Shown in pieces: positions 1 to 8,686 of a DNA stretch of 64,000 nt. The first letter of the stretch is position 1. Each line of letters starts with the position of its first letter. The notes below the pieces were generated by a model, which searched no databases, was not told the DNA's origin, and worked only from the letters and a program-made list of their open reading frames with translations. Origin of the DNA: an uncultured Pseudomonas sp. (GTDB lineage Bacteria > Pseudomonadota > Gammaproteobacteria > Pseudomonadales > Pseudomonadaceae); NCBI RefSeq assembly GCF_946885955.1, contig NZ_CAMPHI010000031.1, forward strand, positions 1 through 64,000. The letters run 5' to 3'. Made by a program: the position numbers and the translations under genes.

Positions 1-60
1 ACCCGTTACCCATGTCTCCCGACAGGCGTTACCCATGTATACCGGCTGAACACACGGCGC
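1..60. repeat. Direct repeats resembling an insertion-sequence end
   Basis: The 12-mer CGTTACCCATGT occurs twice, at 4-15 and 27-38, 23 bases apart, in AT-poorer flanking DNA at the window edge. Repeated copies of a 'gttacccatgt' motif are typical of the multiple terminal repeats of some IS21- and IS481-like elements. No transposase lies inside the window, so an element, if present, extends to the left. The rest of 61-221 has no gene. Confidence 0.3.
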
Positions 61-127
61 ACCCTACGAAGTCCCGCCCCCCATTCCGCATCTCATCCCC
101 CTCTACGCCCACGACCTACGCCTGCAC

Positions 128-160
128 CATCCTCCCGCGAAATAACCTGTCGGGAGGATG
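128..160 (+). repeat. Perfect 10-bp inverted repeat before the alpha-glucosidase gene
   Basis: CATCCTCCCG (128-137) and CGGGAGGATG (151-160) are perfectly complementary around a 13-base loop. It lies 62 bases before the start codon at 222. There is no T-run after it, so it is not a standard terminator; it could be an operator, a 5' leader hairpin, or a terminator remnant of an upstream gene. Confidence 0.4.
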
Positions 161-221
161 TGCCGGCAGATACGCGAACCTAAAGTGAAGACATCTTTCC
201 ATCACCTCGAAGGTTGGCTGT

Positions 222-1841
222 ATGACTCACAATGACTGGTGGCGCGGCGGCGTTATTTATCAGGTTTATCCGCGCAGCTTTTTCGACAGCAACGGTGATG
301 GCATCGGTGACCTGCTCGGCGTGCTGGAGAAGATCGACTACATCGCCAGCCTGAATGTCGACGCCATCTGGCTGTCGCCGTTTTTCACCTCGCCGATGAA
401 GGATTTCGGTTACGACGTGTCCGACTACCGCGGCGTCGACCCGCTGTTCGGCACCCTGGCCGACTTCAGCCAGTTGGTACAGGCCGCCCATGCCCGCGGT
501 ATTCGCGTGCTGATCGACCAGGTGCTCAATCACTCCTCGGACCAGCATGACTGGTTCAAGGAAAGCCGCTCCAGCCGCGACAATCCCAAGGCCGACTGGT
601 ACGTCTGGGCCGACCCCAAGGAGGACGGCACGGTGCCGAACAACTGGCTCTCGGTATTCGGCGGCCCGGCCTGGAGTTGGGACAGCCGGCGCAAGCAGTA
701 CTACCTGCACAACTTCCTCTCCAGCCAGCCGGACCTGAACTTCCACTGCGAAGCGGTGCAGCAGCAACTGCTCGACGATATGGAGTTCTGGCTGTTGCTG
801 GGCGTCGATGGCTTCCGTCTGGACGCGGCGAACTTCTACTTTCACGACCGCGCGCTGCGCGATAACCCGCCGAACCTGGAGATCCGCGAAGGCAGCATCG
901 GCGTACGTGCCGACAACCCCTACGCCTTCCAGCAGCACATCCATGACAAGACCCAGCCGGAGAACCTGCTGTTTCTCAAGCGCATCCGCCAGTTGCTCGA
1001 GCGTTACCCAGGCAGCGCCACGGTCGCGGAAATCGGCTGCGACCATTCGCTGCGCACCATGGCGGCTTATACCGGGGGTGGCGATACCCTGCATATGGCC
1101 TATTCCTTCGACCTGCTGACCGAGCAGTGCAGCCCGGCGTTCCTGCGCCATACCATCGAAAGCGTCGAGCGCGAGCTGGTCGATGGCTGGCCGTGCTGGT
1201 CGATCGGCAACCATGACGTGGTGCGGGTGATGAGTCGCTGGGCGCTGGATGGCCAGCCGGATTTCAGTCGCGGTCGGTTGTTTATGGCCCTGCTGTTGTC
1301 GCTGCGCGGTAGCGTGTGCCTGTACCAGGGCGAGGAGTTGGGCCTGGATGAGGCCGAGCTGCAATTCGAGCAGTTGGTCGACCCCTACGGCATTCGCTTC
1401 TGGCCGGAGTTCAAGGGCCGTGACGGTTGCCGCACGCCGATGCCCTGGCATGAGCAGGATCTGCACGGTGGTTTCAGCCGCGAACAGCCTTGGCTGCCGC
1501 TGTCCAGCCGCCATTTGCCGCTGTCCGTGGCGGCCCAGGAGCCGGATGAAAATTCCATGCTCAATACCTACAGGCGTTTTATCGCCTGGCGCCAGGGCCA
1601 ACCGCTGCTGATCCAGGGTAGCCTGCGCGTACTGCACCATGACGACGATCTGCTGGTGTTCGAGCGGCGTCTGGGCGATGAAGCCTGGCTGTGCCTGTTC
1701 AACCTGGGCAACCAGGTGCGGCACTTCGCCTTGTCGGTGGCGGTCGAAGCCGTGCCGGCGCCGGCCAGCAACGCGTTGTTCAATAACGCCGGGGTAGAGT
1801 TGCCGGCCCAGGGCTTCGGTTTTGCCCGGGTGCTTGGCTGA
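222..1841 (+). CDS. GH13 alpha-glucosidase (AglA-like)
   Basis: A 539-residue glycoside hydrolase family 13 enzyme predicted to release glucose from alpha-glucosides in the cytoplasm. The (beta/alpha)8 barrel signatures are present: IDQVLNH (98-104, region I), GVDGFRLD with nucleophile D201, acid/base E270 in VAEIG, and the transition-state pair H331-D332 in IGNHDVVR. There is no signal peptide. Length fits the oligo-1,6-/alpha-glucosidase subgroup and is too short for trehalose synthase. The next gene, 71 bases downstream, encodes a MalK/UgpC-type ABC ATPase, the same neighbour pair as aglA-aglK of rhizobial alpha-glucoside uptake operons; binding protein and permeases are not in view. The exact substrate (sucrose, maltose, trehalose or isomaltose) cannot be read from the sequence. 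Confidence 0.88.
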   Translation: MTHNDWWRGGVIYQVYPRSFFDSNGDGIGDLLGVLEKIDYIASLNVDAIWLSPFFTSPMKDFGYDVSDYRGVDPLFGTLADFSQLVQAAHARGIRVLIDQVLNHSSDQHDWFKESRSSRDNPKADWYVWADPKEDGTVPNNWLSVFGGPAWSWDSRRKQYYLHNFLSSQPDLNFHCEAVQQQLLDDMEFWLLLGVDGFRLDAANFYFHDRALRDNPPNLEIREGSIGVRADNPYAFQQHIHDKTQPENLLFLKRIRQLLERYPGSATVAEIGCDHSLRTMAAYTGGGDTLHMAYSFDLLTEQCSPAFLRHTIESVERELVDGWPCWSIGNHDVVRVMSRWALDGQPDFSRGRLFMALLLSLRGSVCLYQGEELGLDEAELQFEQLVDPYGIRFWPEFKGRDGCRTPMPWHEQDLHGGFSREQPWLPLSSRHLPLSVAAQEPDENSMLNTYRRFIAWRQGQPLLIQGSLRVLHHDDDLLVFERRLGDEAWLCLFNLGNQVRHFALSVAVEAVPAPASNALFNNAGVELPAQGFGFARVLG

Positions 1842-1912
1842 GCAGGTTCTGCATGTATCGAGATGGATCGTGCCGGATTGCCCGGCGCGGTCGCTAGAGG
1901 AGAACAATAACA

Positions 1913-3034
1913 ATGGCCAGCGTCACGCTACGCAATATCTGCAAGAGCTATGGCGACATCAAGATTACCCGCGGCATCAATCTGGACATCGCCGACGGCG
2001 AGTTCGTGGTGTTCGTCGGCCCGTCCGGTTGCGGCAAGTCGACCCTGCTGCGCCTGATCGCCGGGCTCGAAGACATCACCGAAGGCGAGCTGCTGATCGG
2101 CGGCGAGCGGGTCAATGAGCTACCGCCGATGGACCGTTCGGTGGGCATGGTGTTTCAGTCCTACGCCCTCTATCCGCATATGGATGTCGCTGAAAACATG
2201 GCCTTCGGCCTGAAACTGGCCAAGGTCGAAAAGCGCGAGATCGCTCGCCGGGTGGATGAGGTGGCGAAGATCCTGCAGCTGGACAAGCTGCTCGAACGTA
2301 AACCCAAGGACCTCTCCGGCGGCCAGCGCCAGCGCGTCGCCATCGGCCGCACCATGGTTCGCGAGCCCAAGGTGTTTCTGTTCGACGAGCCGCTGTCGAA
2401 CCTCGACGCCTTCCTGCGGGTGCAGATGCGCATCGAGATTTCCCGTCTGCATCAACGCCTGCAGGCCACGATGATTTACGTGACCCACGACCAGGTCGAA
2501 GCCATGACCATGGCCGACAAGATAGTGGTGCTCAATGCCGGCGAGATCGCCCAGGTCGGCCCGCCGCTGGAGCTCTATCACTACCCGCAGAACCAGTTCG
2601 TCGCCGGCTTTATTGGCTCGCCGCAGATGAACTTCCTGCCGGTGCGGGCGCTACAGGCCAGCCGCGATTCGGTGGAGATCGAAATGCCCGGTGGCTCGCG
2701 CATGAGCGTGGCGGTCGATGGCAGCCAGGTCAGCGTCGGCGAAACCCTGACCCTGGGCGTGCGCCCGGAGCATTTCGTCGATGCCGAACAGGCGGATTTC
2801 GCCTTCTACGGCGAAGTGGCGGTGGCCGAGCGATTGGGCGACCACAACCTGCTGTACCTGACACTGGAAGGGGTGGAGCCGATGATCACCCTGCGCAGCG
2901 ATGGCAACCGCAAGGTCGCGGTCGGGCAGACCTACGGCGCCGGCCTGATGGCCAATAAATGCCACCTGTTTCGCGCCGACGGCTATGCCTGCCCACGTCA
3001 CTATCGCGAGCCGGCATTGTTTGGCGACGTGTAA
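1913..3034 (+). CDS. Sugar ABC transporter ATPase (MalK/UgpC/AglK type)
   Basis: A 373-residue ATP-binding subunit that powers an inner-membrane sugar importer. Walker A GPSGCGKS (36-43), the signature LSGGQRQR (134-141), Walker B VFLFDEP with D158-E159 and the switch histidine in VTHD (about 192) are intact. The C-terminal third is the OB-fold/TOBE region of the CUT1 family. The ATG at 1913 follows an AGAGGAGA ribosome site. It shares direction with the alpha-glucosidase and is probably co-transcribed. No membrane subunits follow, so it must work with permeases upstream of the window or elsewhere; such ATPases are often shared among several sugar importers. Confidence 0.92.
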   Translation: MASVTLRNICKSYGDIKITRGINLDIADGEFVVFVGPSGCGKSTLLRLIAGLEDITEGELLIGGERVNELPPMDRSVGMVFQSYALYPHMDVAENMAFGLKLAKVEKREIARRVDEVAKILQLDKLLERKPKDLSGGQRQRVAIGRTMVREPKVFLFDEPLSNLDAFLRVQMRIEISRLHQRLQATMIYVTHDQVEAMTMADKIVVLNAGEIAQVGPPLELYHYPQNQFVAGFIGSPQMNFLPVRALQASRDSVEIEMPGGSRMSVAVDGSQVSVGETLTLGVRPEHFVDAEQADFAFYGEVAVAERLGDHNLLYLTLEGVEPMITLRSDGNRKVAVGQTYGAGLMANKCHLFRADGYACPRHYREPALFGDV

Positions 3035-3118
3035 CGGACGTGCGAGCAGTTAGGCCGAACGGGACAGCGGTATTGCAGTCGATTGCATGACCGCTGAGAA
3101 AACCCTGGAGGTATGCCC

Positions 3119-3358
3119 ATGGTGGTGAAGCACGATTTGCTGCAAGACATTCCCGAGCTGGCGGCGCAATTCGAGGCGCTGCTCGCGGACGATCCGCAGT
3201 TCTCCGCCCTGGTGAAGCATTACTACGAGCTGGACAGGCGTGTGCTCGAGTGGGAAGTCGAACACGGCAATAGCGGTGAAGAGCTCAACCAGCTCAGACG
3301 TGAGCGTGTGCTGGCCAAGGACCGTATCGTCCGGGAACTGCTGTACCCCATCGGTTGA
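3119..3358 (+). CDS. DUF465 / YdcH-like small protein
   Basis: A 79-residue acidic helical protein. The pattern (D-P-Q-F-S-A-L near 24, L-D-R-R-V near 39, L-R-R-E-R-V-L-A-K-D near 59) is the DUF465 (YdcH) family hairpin; the family has no settled function. An in-frame ATG also exists at 3113, but the GGAGG at 3107-3111 is 7 bases from the ATG at 3119 and only one base from 3113, so I chose 3119. It stands 84 bases after the ABC ATPase and may have its own promoter. Confidence 0.75.
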   Translation: MVVKHDLLQDIPELAAQFEALLADDPQFSALVKHYYELDRRVLEWEVEHGNSGEELNQLRRERVLAKDRIVRELLYPIG

Positions 3359-3417
3359 TCGCCTGCGGCCAGCGTGCCTGCTAAGCTGGCGGTCTTTCCC
3401 GAGCCAGACGAGCCCGC

Positions 3418-3633
3418 ATGAACCAGCCCCGCAAAGACCCGCTGCACGGCGTGACCCTGGAAGCCATCCTCAACGAGTTGGTGGCGCAGCTGGGCTGGGA
3501 TGGCTTGGCCGAGCGCATCGATATCCGCTGCTTCAAAAGCGACCCGAGCATCAAGTCCAGCCTGACCTTCCTGCGCAAAACTCCCTGGGCGCGGGCCAAG
3601 GTCGAGGCGCTGTATATCCAGCGCAAGGGCTGA
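3418..3633 (+). CDS. VF530 family small DNA-binding-type protein
   Basis: A 71-residue basic protein matching the VF530 (DUF2132) family throughout: [10 protein letters not shown] near the N-terminus, then INIRCF-like IDIRCF, and the hallmark FLRKTPWAR near the C-terminus. The Vibrio member has a solved fold with a putative nucleic-acid-binding surface; the biological role is unknown. It is full length. The gene is single, followed by a palindromic repeat cluster. Confidence 0.85.
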   Translation: MNQPRKDPLHGVTLEAILNELVAQLGWDGLAERIDIRCFKSDPSIKSSLTFLRKTPWARAKVEALYIQRKG

Positions 3634-3663
3634 CGAACCCAACGAAACTTCCGTAGCCCGTAG

Positions 3664-3830
3664 GTTGGTGTTAGCGGCGACTGTTGCGGTTCGAGCAGCG
3701 ACATCGTCCCAGGCCGCCGCGTAACCCAACAGATCGTATGCCGGCACGACACCGTGTAGACGCCTTGTTGGGTTACGCGGCGCTCGGTAGCGCTGGGTTT
3801 GTGCGTTGTGCACAGTGCCGCTAACCCAAC
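3664..3830. repeat. Nested extragenic palindromes (GTTGGGTTACGCGG type)
   Basis: The whole gap between the VF530 gene and the convergent penicillin-binding gene is structured. An inner perfect 17-bp inverted repeat (3715-3731 and 3766-3782, core GTAACCCAAC / GTTGGGTTAC) encloses a 34-base loop. An outer pair, GTTGGTGTTAGCGGC (3664-3678) and GCCGCTAACCCAAC (3817-3830), uses nearly the same core. This resembles widespread gammaproteobacterial extragenic repeats rather than a terminator. Confidence 0.7.
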
Positions 3831-3848
3831 GGAACTGCATTGTCCTCC

Positions 3849-6800
3849 CTACCGCCAACTCGCCTGCACCGAGGGCAGCGGCGCTTGGCATTGGCTGTGG
3901 GCGCCTGGTTCCAGATAGGGCATCAGGATCGGCGCCATGCCCTTGAGCACCTGCACCGGCAAGGCCGAGGTGAAGCGGAAGTTTTCCGCTGCGCGGCCCG
4001 GGACGAAGGCGGTCAGGGTGCCGTAGTGGCGGGGGCCGAGGTAGAACACGAAGGTTGCGGTGCGGTTCATCGCCCGTGAGCTGAGTACCCGGCCGCCGGG
4101 GCCGACCACTTCGGTGCGGTTATCGCCGGTACCGGTCTTGCCACCGACCTTCAGCGGTTGCCCGGCGGCATCGACGAAGCTGCCCTGCAGGCGCCGGGCG
4201 GTACCGTTTTCGACGACCGCGGCAAGCGCGCTACGTAACGCCGCCGCGACTTCCGAGGCCATTACCCGTTCGCCGCTGATGCTCTCGCGGGTCACCAAAG
4301 TTTCATAGGGCGTATCGGTAGCGAAGTGCAGGCTGTCGATGCGCACCGTCGGCTGGCGGATGCCGTCGTTCTGGATGATCCCCATCAATTCGGCCAGGGC
4401 CGCCGGGCGGTCGCCGGAACTGCCGATGGCGGTGGCCAGCGACGGTACCAGGTGGCCGAAGGGGTAACCGAGGTTCTGCCAGCGACGGTGAATATCGAGA
4501 AAGGCTTCGACCTCAAGCATGATCCGGATGCGGCTGTCGCGGGCGCTCTTGTGGCGGCTGCGGAACAGCCAGCCATAGACTTCCTGGCGTTCGTCGCGGC
4601 TGGCCTCCAGTGCTTCGCTGAACGTCGCCTGGGGGTGCTTGACCAGATAACCGAGTAACCAAAGTTCCAAGGGGTGGACGCGGGCGATATAGCTCTGGTC
4701 CGACAGGTCGTAGGCACCCGGACCGTACTTCTCGTACAGCTGGGCGATGCGTTTGTCGTCGAGGTGGTCCTGCGGCAGATAGGTACGCAGGAATGCGGCG
4801 AACGTCGGGCGGTCGGCGTCGGGCATCAGGTAGCGATGCACCGCGGCCAGGCGCACCGAGGTATGGCGCAGGCCATTGAGAAAGGTTTCCAGGCGCGGTT
4901 GCGCTGCTTGATCCTGGTATTTGCGCCAGAAGCGCAGCAGGAAGGTTTTGCCTTCGCGGTCCGCGAAGTCGCGCAGGTAGGCCTCGCGCCTCGGGTCGTC
5001 GTCGTCCTTGAGCAGCGCCGCGCTGTTACCCGGCGCCTGGTAGATGGTGTAACGCACGATATCGCGCATCAGGCGGATAAACGGCAGGTTGAGCGATTCG
5101 CGCAAGGCTTCGCGCATGCTGGCGATGCGGTTGTTGTCCTCGCGGCGGAAGTTGGCAAAGGTGTGAATGCCGCCGCCGGTGAAGAAGCGCTCCTGGGGGC
5201 TGGCCGAGTACTTGCGCTCCAGTGCTGCGTCGAGCATCGCCGACAGGCTGGCCTGCGGATTGCTCGACAGGTAGTCGACGGCCCAGCGGGTCAGGTTGTC
5301 TTCGACCTCCTGCTTGCGCAGCACTTCGGCGCTCTGGCCGCCGAGGCGCGCATGCAGTTCGGCGACGATTTCCAGGTAGGTCGCCAGCACCCGCAGCTTG
5401 GCGGTGGAGCCGAGCTCCAGCTTGCTACCCTCGTTGATATCGAACGGCTGGTCGGTGCTATCGGTCTGTACGCGCACCCGGCTGCCGTTGGCGGTGCGCT
5501 CGAACAGGGTGAAGCTGTAACGCACCTCGGCGGTTTTTTCCGGCGACAGCAGGCGTTCGCCGAACAGCCCGACCTGTCCGGCGAATGCCGGGTCCGCCAG
5601 GCGCTGCAGGTACTGGCTGGCCGCCTGTTGCAGCTCGTTATGCAGGGTGCTGCTGGCATTCAGGTCGAGCCGGTCGAGGTCGTAAAGCGGCATGTTCAGC
5701 AGCGCCGACAAGCGCGAGCGGGCGACGCTGATGCCCTTGTTGCCGTCGACGGCCTGCAGGTTGGGCTGCAATTGCCAGTCGCGGTAGTTCAGCGTCTGAG
5801 CGAGCGCCGCATCGCGCAGTTTGGCGTCGATCAGGCCGCCGCTGGCGAGCAGGCGGATATGGCTGTCCGCCAGGTCGGCCAGATCATGTCGGCCCTGGGA
5901 CAGATAATAGGACGGCCGCCGTTGGGCGATCAGCAGCGCGAGCACCTGGCGCAGGGCCAGGCCGCGTTGTTCCACGCTGGCCTCGGGCGAGCGCTGCGGA
6001 TCGAGCAGGCGATTGACCTCCTCGAAGTCGGCGCCGAACCAGATGCGCAAGCCGTCGGCGATGCCGTGCACCTCGCCATGTCCGGGGGCGGCGGACAGCG
6101 GCACGCTGTTGAGGTAGTCGCGCACGATGTTTTCCCGCGCCGGCAGGCTCAGAGGCCCGTAGCGATAAGTGCGCACGCTGGCGGAAACCATCTGCCGCAG
6201 CTTTTCCGCCGGCGACAGGGTCAGGCCGTCCGGCGAGTGGCGGTATTTCTCCAGTTGGGTGGCCAGGGTGCTGCCGCCCGCGGAATCGTCCTGCATTTCC
6301 ATCATCTTGCCGACCTGCGAGACGGCCGCCATGAAGAAACGCGGCCAATCCACCGCGGGGTTGGCGTGCGGTTGCTCGGGGTCGAGCAGGTGGCGGTTCT
6401 CGATGAACAGCAGGCTGTTGGTGATCAGCGGCGGGATGGCGGCGAAGCTGGGGTAGCGCTGGCTCGGGTAGCGGAATTGGTAGAACGGCGTGCCCCGACA
6501 ATCGTTGATAAGCAGGCCAGCCTGGGGCTTTTCCGAGTAGGGGATGAAGAATCCGCGCTCGGCATAGTCGAGCAGGGCGGGGGAGAAGCGCGCCTGGCGC
6601 TGCACGCCGAAGCCCCGCTGTTGCAGGCGTTCGAGCATCATCGGGATGTGGGTGTAGCCCAGGCGTTTGTCGAAGGGGCCTTCTTTTGGGTAGTAAATCG
6701 CTGAGCTGGGCCCTGGTTCGACGCTGTAGGTGAGACTTTTCGCGTAGCGGCTGAGTTCGTATGCCTGCAGCTGCGACGTGCGCATTTCATCGGCGATCAA

Positions 6801-6938
6801 CAGGCCGCCTGCGATCAGCAGGGCCAGCAGGGTCAATCGGATTGCCAGGCGTAGCCTGCTTCGTCGCTTGCGTGGTTGCCCAGGCATGACGGTTTGAGTA
6901 GCGGTTGCCGACTTCATGTCGGTTGAATCCGTAAGCAA
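3849..6938 (-). CDS. Bifunctional class A-type penicillin-binding protein (GT51 + transpeptidase)
   Basis: A 1029-residue inner-membrane peptidoglycan synthase. One membrane anchor lies at about 30-49 after a basic N-terminus. The glycosyltransferase domain shows IENRHLL with the catalytic-type E180 and GGSTLATQLEKY (221-232); these are divergent forms of the usual EDRxFxxH and GGSTITQQ motifs. The transpeptidase domain carries STAK (S511, K514), SLN (615-617) and KTG (934-936), so the acyl-enzyme machinery is complete. It is longer than PBP1a/PBP1b, with an insert between the two domains. A TTG start at 6938 has a well-spaced GGGAG; an ATG at 6917 is the alternative. It is monocistronic and convergent with the small genes upstream. 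Confidence 0.82.
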   Translation of the reverse strand: MLTDSTDMKSATATQTVMPGQPRKRRSRLRLAIRLTLLALLIAGGLLIADEMRTSQLQAYELSRYAKSLTYSVEPGPSSAIYYPKEGPFDKRLGYTHIPMMLERLQQRGFGVQRQARFSPALLDYAERGFFIPYSEKPQAGLLINDCRGTPFYQFRYPSQRYPSFAAIPPLITNSLLFIENRHLLDPEQPHANPAVDWPRFFMAAVSQVGKMMEMQDDSAGGSTLATQLEKYRHSPDGLTLSPAEKLRQMVSASVRTYRYGPLSLPARENIVRDYLNSVPLSAAPGHGEVHGIADGLRIWFGADFEEVNRLLDPQRSPEASVEQRGLALRQVLALLIAQRRPSYYLSQGRHDLADLADSHIRLLASGGLIDAKLRDAALAQTLNYRDWQLQPNLQAVDGNKGISVARSRLSALLNMPLYDLDRLDLNASSTLHNELQQAASQYLQRLADPAFAGQVGLFGERLLSPEKTAEVRYSFTLFERTANGSRVRVQTDSTDQPFDINEGSKLELGSTAKLRVLATYLEIVAELHARLGGQSAEVLRKQEVEDNLTRWAVDYLSSNPQASLSAMLDAALERKYSASPQERFFTGGGIHTFANFRREDNNRIASMREALRESLNLPFIRLMRDIVRYTIYQAPGNSAALLKDDDDPRREAYLRDFADREGKTFLLRFWRKYQDQAAQPRLETFLNGLRHTSVRLAAVHRYLMPDADRPTFAAFLRTYLPQDHLDDKRIAQLYEKYGPGAYDLSDQSYIARVHPLELWLLGYLVKHPQATFSEALEASRDERQEVYGWLFRSRHKSARDSRIRIMLEVEAFLDIHRRWQNLGYPFGHLVPSLATAIGSSGDRPAALAELMGIIQNDGIRQPTVRIDSLHFATDTPYETLVTRESISGERVMASEVAAALRSALAAVVENGTARRLQGSFVDAAGQPLKVGGKTGTGDNRTEVVGPGGRVLSSRAMNRTATFVFYLGPRHYGTLTAFVPGRAAENFRFTSALPVQVLKGMAPILMPYLEPGAHSQCQAPLPSVQASWR

Positions 6939-7145
6939 ATAAGTCTCCCTGCTTGTTCAACCTTAATCGGTCATCCGTAACAGACAGGCGGTAGAGCGAT
7001 TGGTTTTCCCTTCCTTGCACCCAGGCAAAAGGTTTCGCCTGTTAAAAAGCGTAGTTGGGGCAAATAAGTTGGGGCCGGGCGGACACAAAAATATTTGCGG
7101 GCATAGAATCATTCCATCGACGTGCGACGGATGGCATAGCCGTTT

Positions 7146-7832
7146 ATGCAACGTGATCACCGCGAACAGCTCAAACTCAGTTGGCAGGCCAACGCCGATG
7201 CCTGGACGGCCGCGGTGCGCGAGCGGCGTATCGAAAGCCGGCGTCTGGTCACCGATGCGGCCATCGTGCAGGCGGTGGTGGCGCTGGCGCCCAAGCGGGT
7301 TCTGGATATCGGTTGCGGCGAGGGTTGGTTATGCCGTGGCCTGGCCGAGCGGGGCATCGAGGCGGTTGGCGTCGATGCTTCCACCCCGTTGATCGACAGG
7401 GCGCAGGCCTTCAGCCATGCGCGTACCCGCTACCGGGTATGCGGCTACGCCGAGCTGGCCAGCCAGGCCGCGCAGCTCGGGCGCTTCGATGTGCTGGTGT
7501 GCAATTTCGCCCTGCTCGAAGAGCCGCTGGAGCCGACCCTGGAGGCGCTGCACGGGCTGCTCGAACCTGATGGCCGTTTGCTGATCCAGACGCTGCATCC
7601 CTGGGCCTCTGGCGGCGATCCGGGTTATCGCGATGGCTGGCGGGTGGAAAGCTTCGCCGGCTTTGGCGATGGCTTCGCCCAGCCCATGCCGTGGTTTTTC
7701 CGCACCCTCGAATCCTGGTTGAGCCTGCTGCGGCAAACCGGCTGGCGCCTGCAATGGCTGCAGGAGCCGCTGCACCCACAGAGCGAACAGCCGGTGTCGT
7801 TGTTGCTGTTGCTCAGTTCCGAGCGGAGCTGA
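7146..7832 (+). CDS. Class I SAM-dependent methyltransferase
   Basis: A 228-residue cytoplasmic methyltransferase. Motif I is VLDIGCGEG (52-60), followed by the acidic end of strand 2 (VGVDAS) and the motif-IV-like VLVCNFALLE. The C-terminal half is richer in Trp/Phe and probably forms the acceptor pocket; the substrate cannot be inferred. It begins a compact run of four genes in one direction (7146-9508), separated by only 4 bases from the next gene, so translation is probably coupled. Confidence 0.85.
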   Translation: MQRDHREQLKLSWQANADAWTAAVRERRIESRRLVTDAAIVQAVVALAPKRVLDIGCGEGWLCRGLAERGIEAVGVDASTPLIDRAQAFSHARTRYRVCGYAELASQAAQLGRFDVLVCNFALLEEPLEPTLEALHGLLEPDGRLLIQTLHPWASGGDPGYRDGWRVESFAGFGDGFAQPMPWFFRTLESWLSLLRQTGWRLQWLQEPLHPQSEQPVSLLLLLSSERS

Positions 7833-7836
7833 ACCA

Positions 7837-8262
7837 ATGCAGTTGCTGGTGAATATCGATGTACCTGACCTGCCGGCGGCATTGGCGTTCTATACCCGCG
7901 CGTTCGGTCTGCTGGAAGGCCGTCATCTGTTCGGCGGCACCGTGATCGAATTGCTCGGCGCCTCCTCACCGCTCTACCTGTTGGCGAAGGCGCCGGGCAC
8001 CGCGCCTTTCGATGGCAGCCGGCAGCCGCGCAGCTATCAGCGGCATTGGACACCGGTGCATCTGGACCTTGTGGTCGAGGATATCGACGCCGCCCTGGCC
8101 CGCGCCCTGGCCGCGGGCGCGCGCCAGCAAGGGTCCATCAGTAGCGAAGCATGGGGCCGTTCGGTCGGTCTGAGTGATCCTTTCGGTCATGGTTGTTGTC
8201 TGTTGCAATGGCTGGGCCACGGCTATGACGAAATGCGAACGGGAGGTGAACATGAGCCTTGA
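7837..8262 (+). CDS. VOC superfamily protein (glyoxalase/bleomycin resistance fold)
   Basis: A 141-residue protein with two beta-alpha-beta-beta-beta modules typical of vicinal oxygen chelate proteins: N-terminal VNIDVPDLPAALAFYTRAF and C-terminal HLDLVVEDIDAAL plus SDPFGHGCCLLQW. The candidate metal ligands (H in VHLDLVV, E in VIELLG) are present but N-terminal His is absent, so it may bind a ligand without glyoxalase activity. It overlaps the next VOC gene by 11 bases, implying translational coupling. Confidence 0.8.
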   Translation: MQLLVNIDVPDLPAALAFYTRAFGLLEGRHLFGGTVIELLGASSPLYLLAKAPGTAPFDGSRQPRSYQRHWTPVHLDLVVEDIDAALARALAAGARQQGSISSEAWGRSVGLSDPFGHGCCLLQWLGHGYDEMRTGGEHEP

Positions 8263-8680
8263 TACCGCTGCCAAACTGATTCCCTGTCTACGTTACTGCG
8301 ATGCGCCGGCGGCCATCGACTGGCTGTGCGAGGCCTTCGGTTTCGTCCGCCATCTGGTGGTGCCCGACGAGCACGGCGGGATCGCCCATGCCCAACTGCT
8401 CTTCGGTAAAGACAAGGACATGCTGATGCTCGGCTCGGCGGTCGAGTCCGAATACGGGCGGCTGATGCGCCAGCCGGATCAGGTCGGTGGCTGCACGCAG
8501 AGCCTCTATGTGCTGGTCGACGACGCCGATGCGCTCTACGCCAGGGCCAAAGCAGCGGGCGCGAGGATCGCCATCGAGATCAAGGATGAGGATTATGGCG
8601 GCCGCGGTTTCAGCTGCCACGATCCGGAAGGTCATTTATGGTCGTTCGGTACATACGACCCTTACGCGGATGGAGATTGA
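8252..8680 (+). CDS. VOC / PhnB-like protein
   Basis: A 142-residue VOC protein of the PhnB-like type (LIPCLRYCDAPAAIDWLCEA at the start, then SLYVLVDDADALYARAKAAG and CHDPEGHLWSFGTYDPY at the end). The GFSCHDPEGHLWSFG ending is characteristic of this group, whose substrates are mostly unknown. The ATG at 8252 has GGGAGGTG upstream and overlaps the preceding gene; a longer frame reading back to 8174 lacks a ribosome site. It is followed 6 bases later by the reductase gene. Confidence 0.83.
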   Translation: MSLDTAAKLIPCLRYCDAPAAIDWLCEAFGFVRHLVVPDEHGGIAHAQLLFGKDKDMLMLGSAVESEYGRLMRQPDQVGGCTQSLYVLVDDADALYARAKAAGARIAIEIKDEDYGGRGFSCHDPEGHLWSFGTYDPYADGD

Positions 8681-8686
8681 GCAGGT

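Noticed and set aside
222..1841. Trehalose synthase or amylase assignment
   Set aside because: Length of 539 residues, lack of signal peptide and the adjacent ABC ATPase fit an intracellular alpha-glucosidase better.
180..1913. Long open frame on the minus strand opposite the alpha-glucosidase
   Set aside because: Its protein has no recognisable family and is a by-product of the high third-position GC of the real gene on the other strand.
4674..6704. Long plus-strand frame inside the penicillin-binding gene
   Set aside because: It lies antisense to a gene with complete catalytic motifs and reads as low-information His/Gln/Arg-rich sequence.
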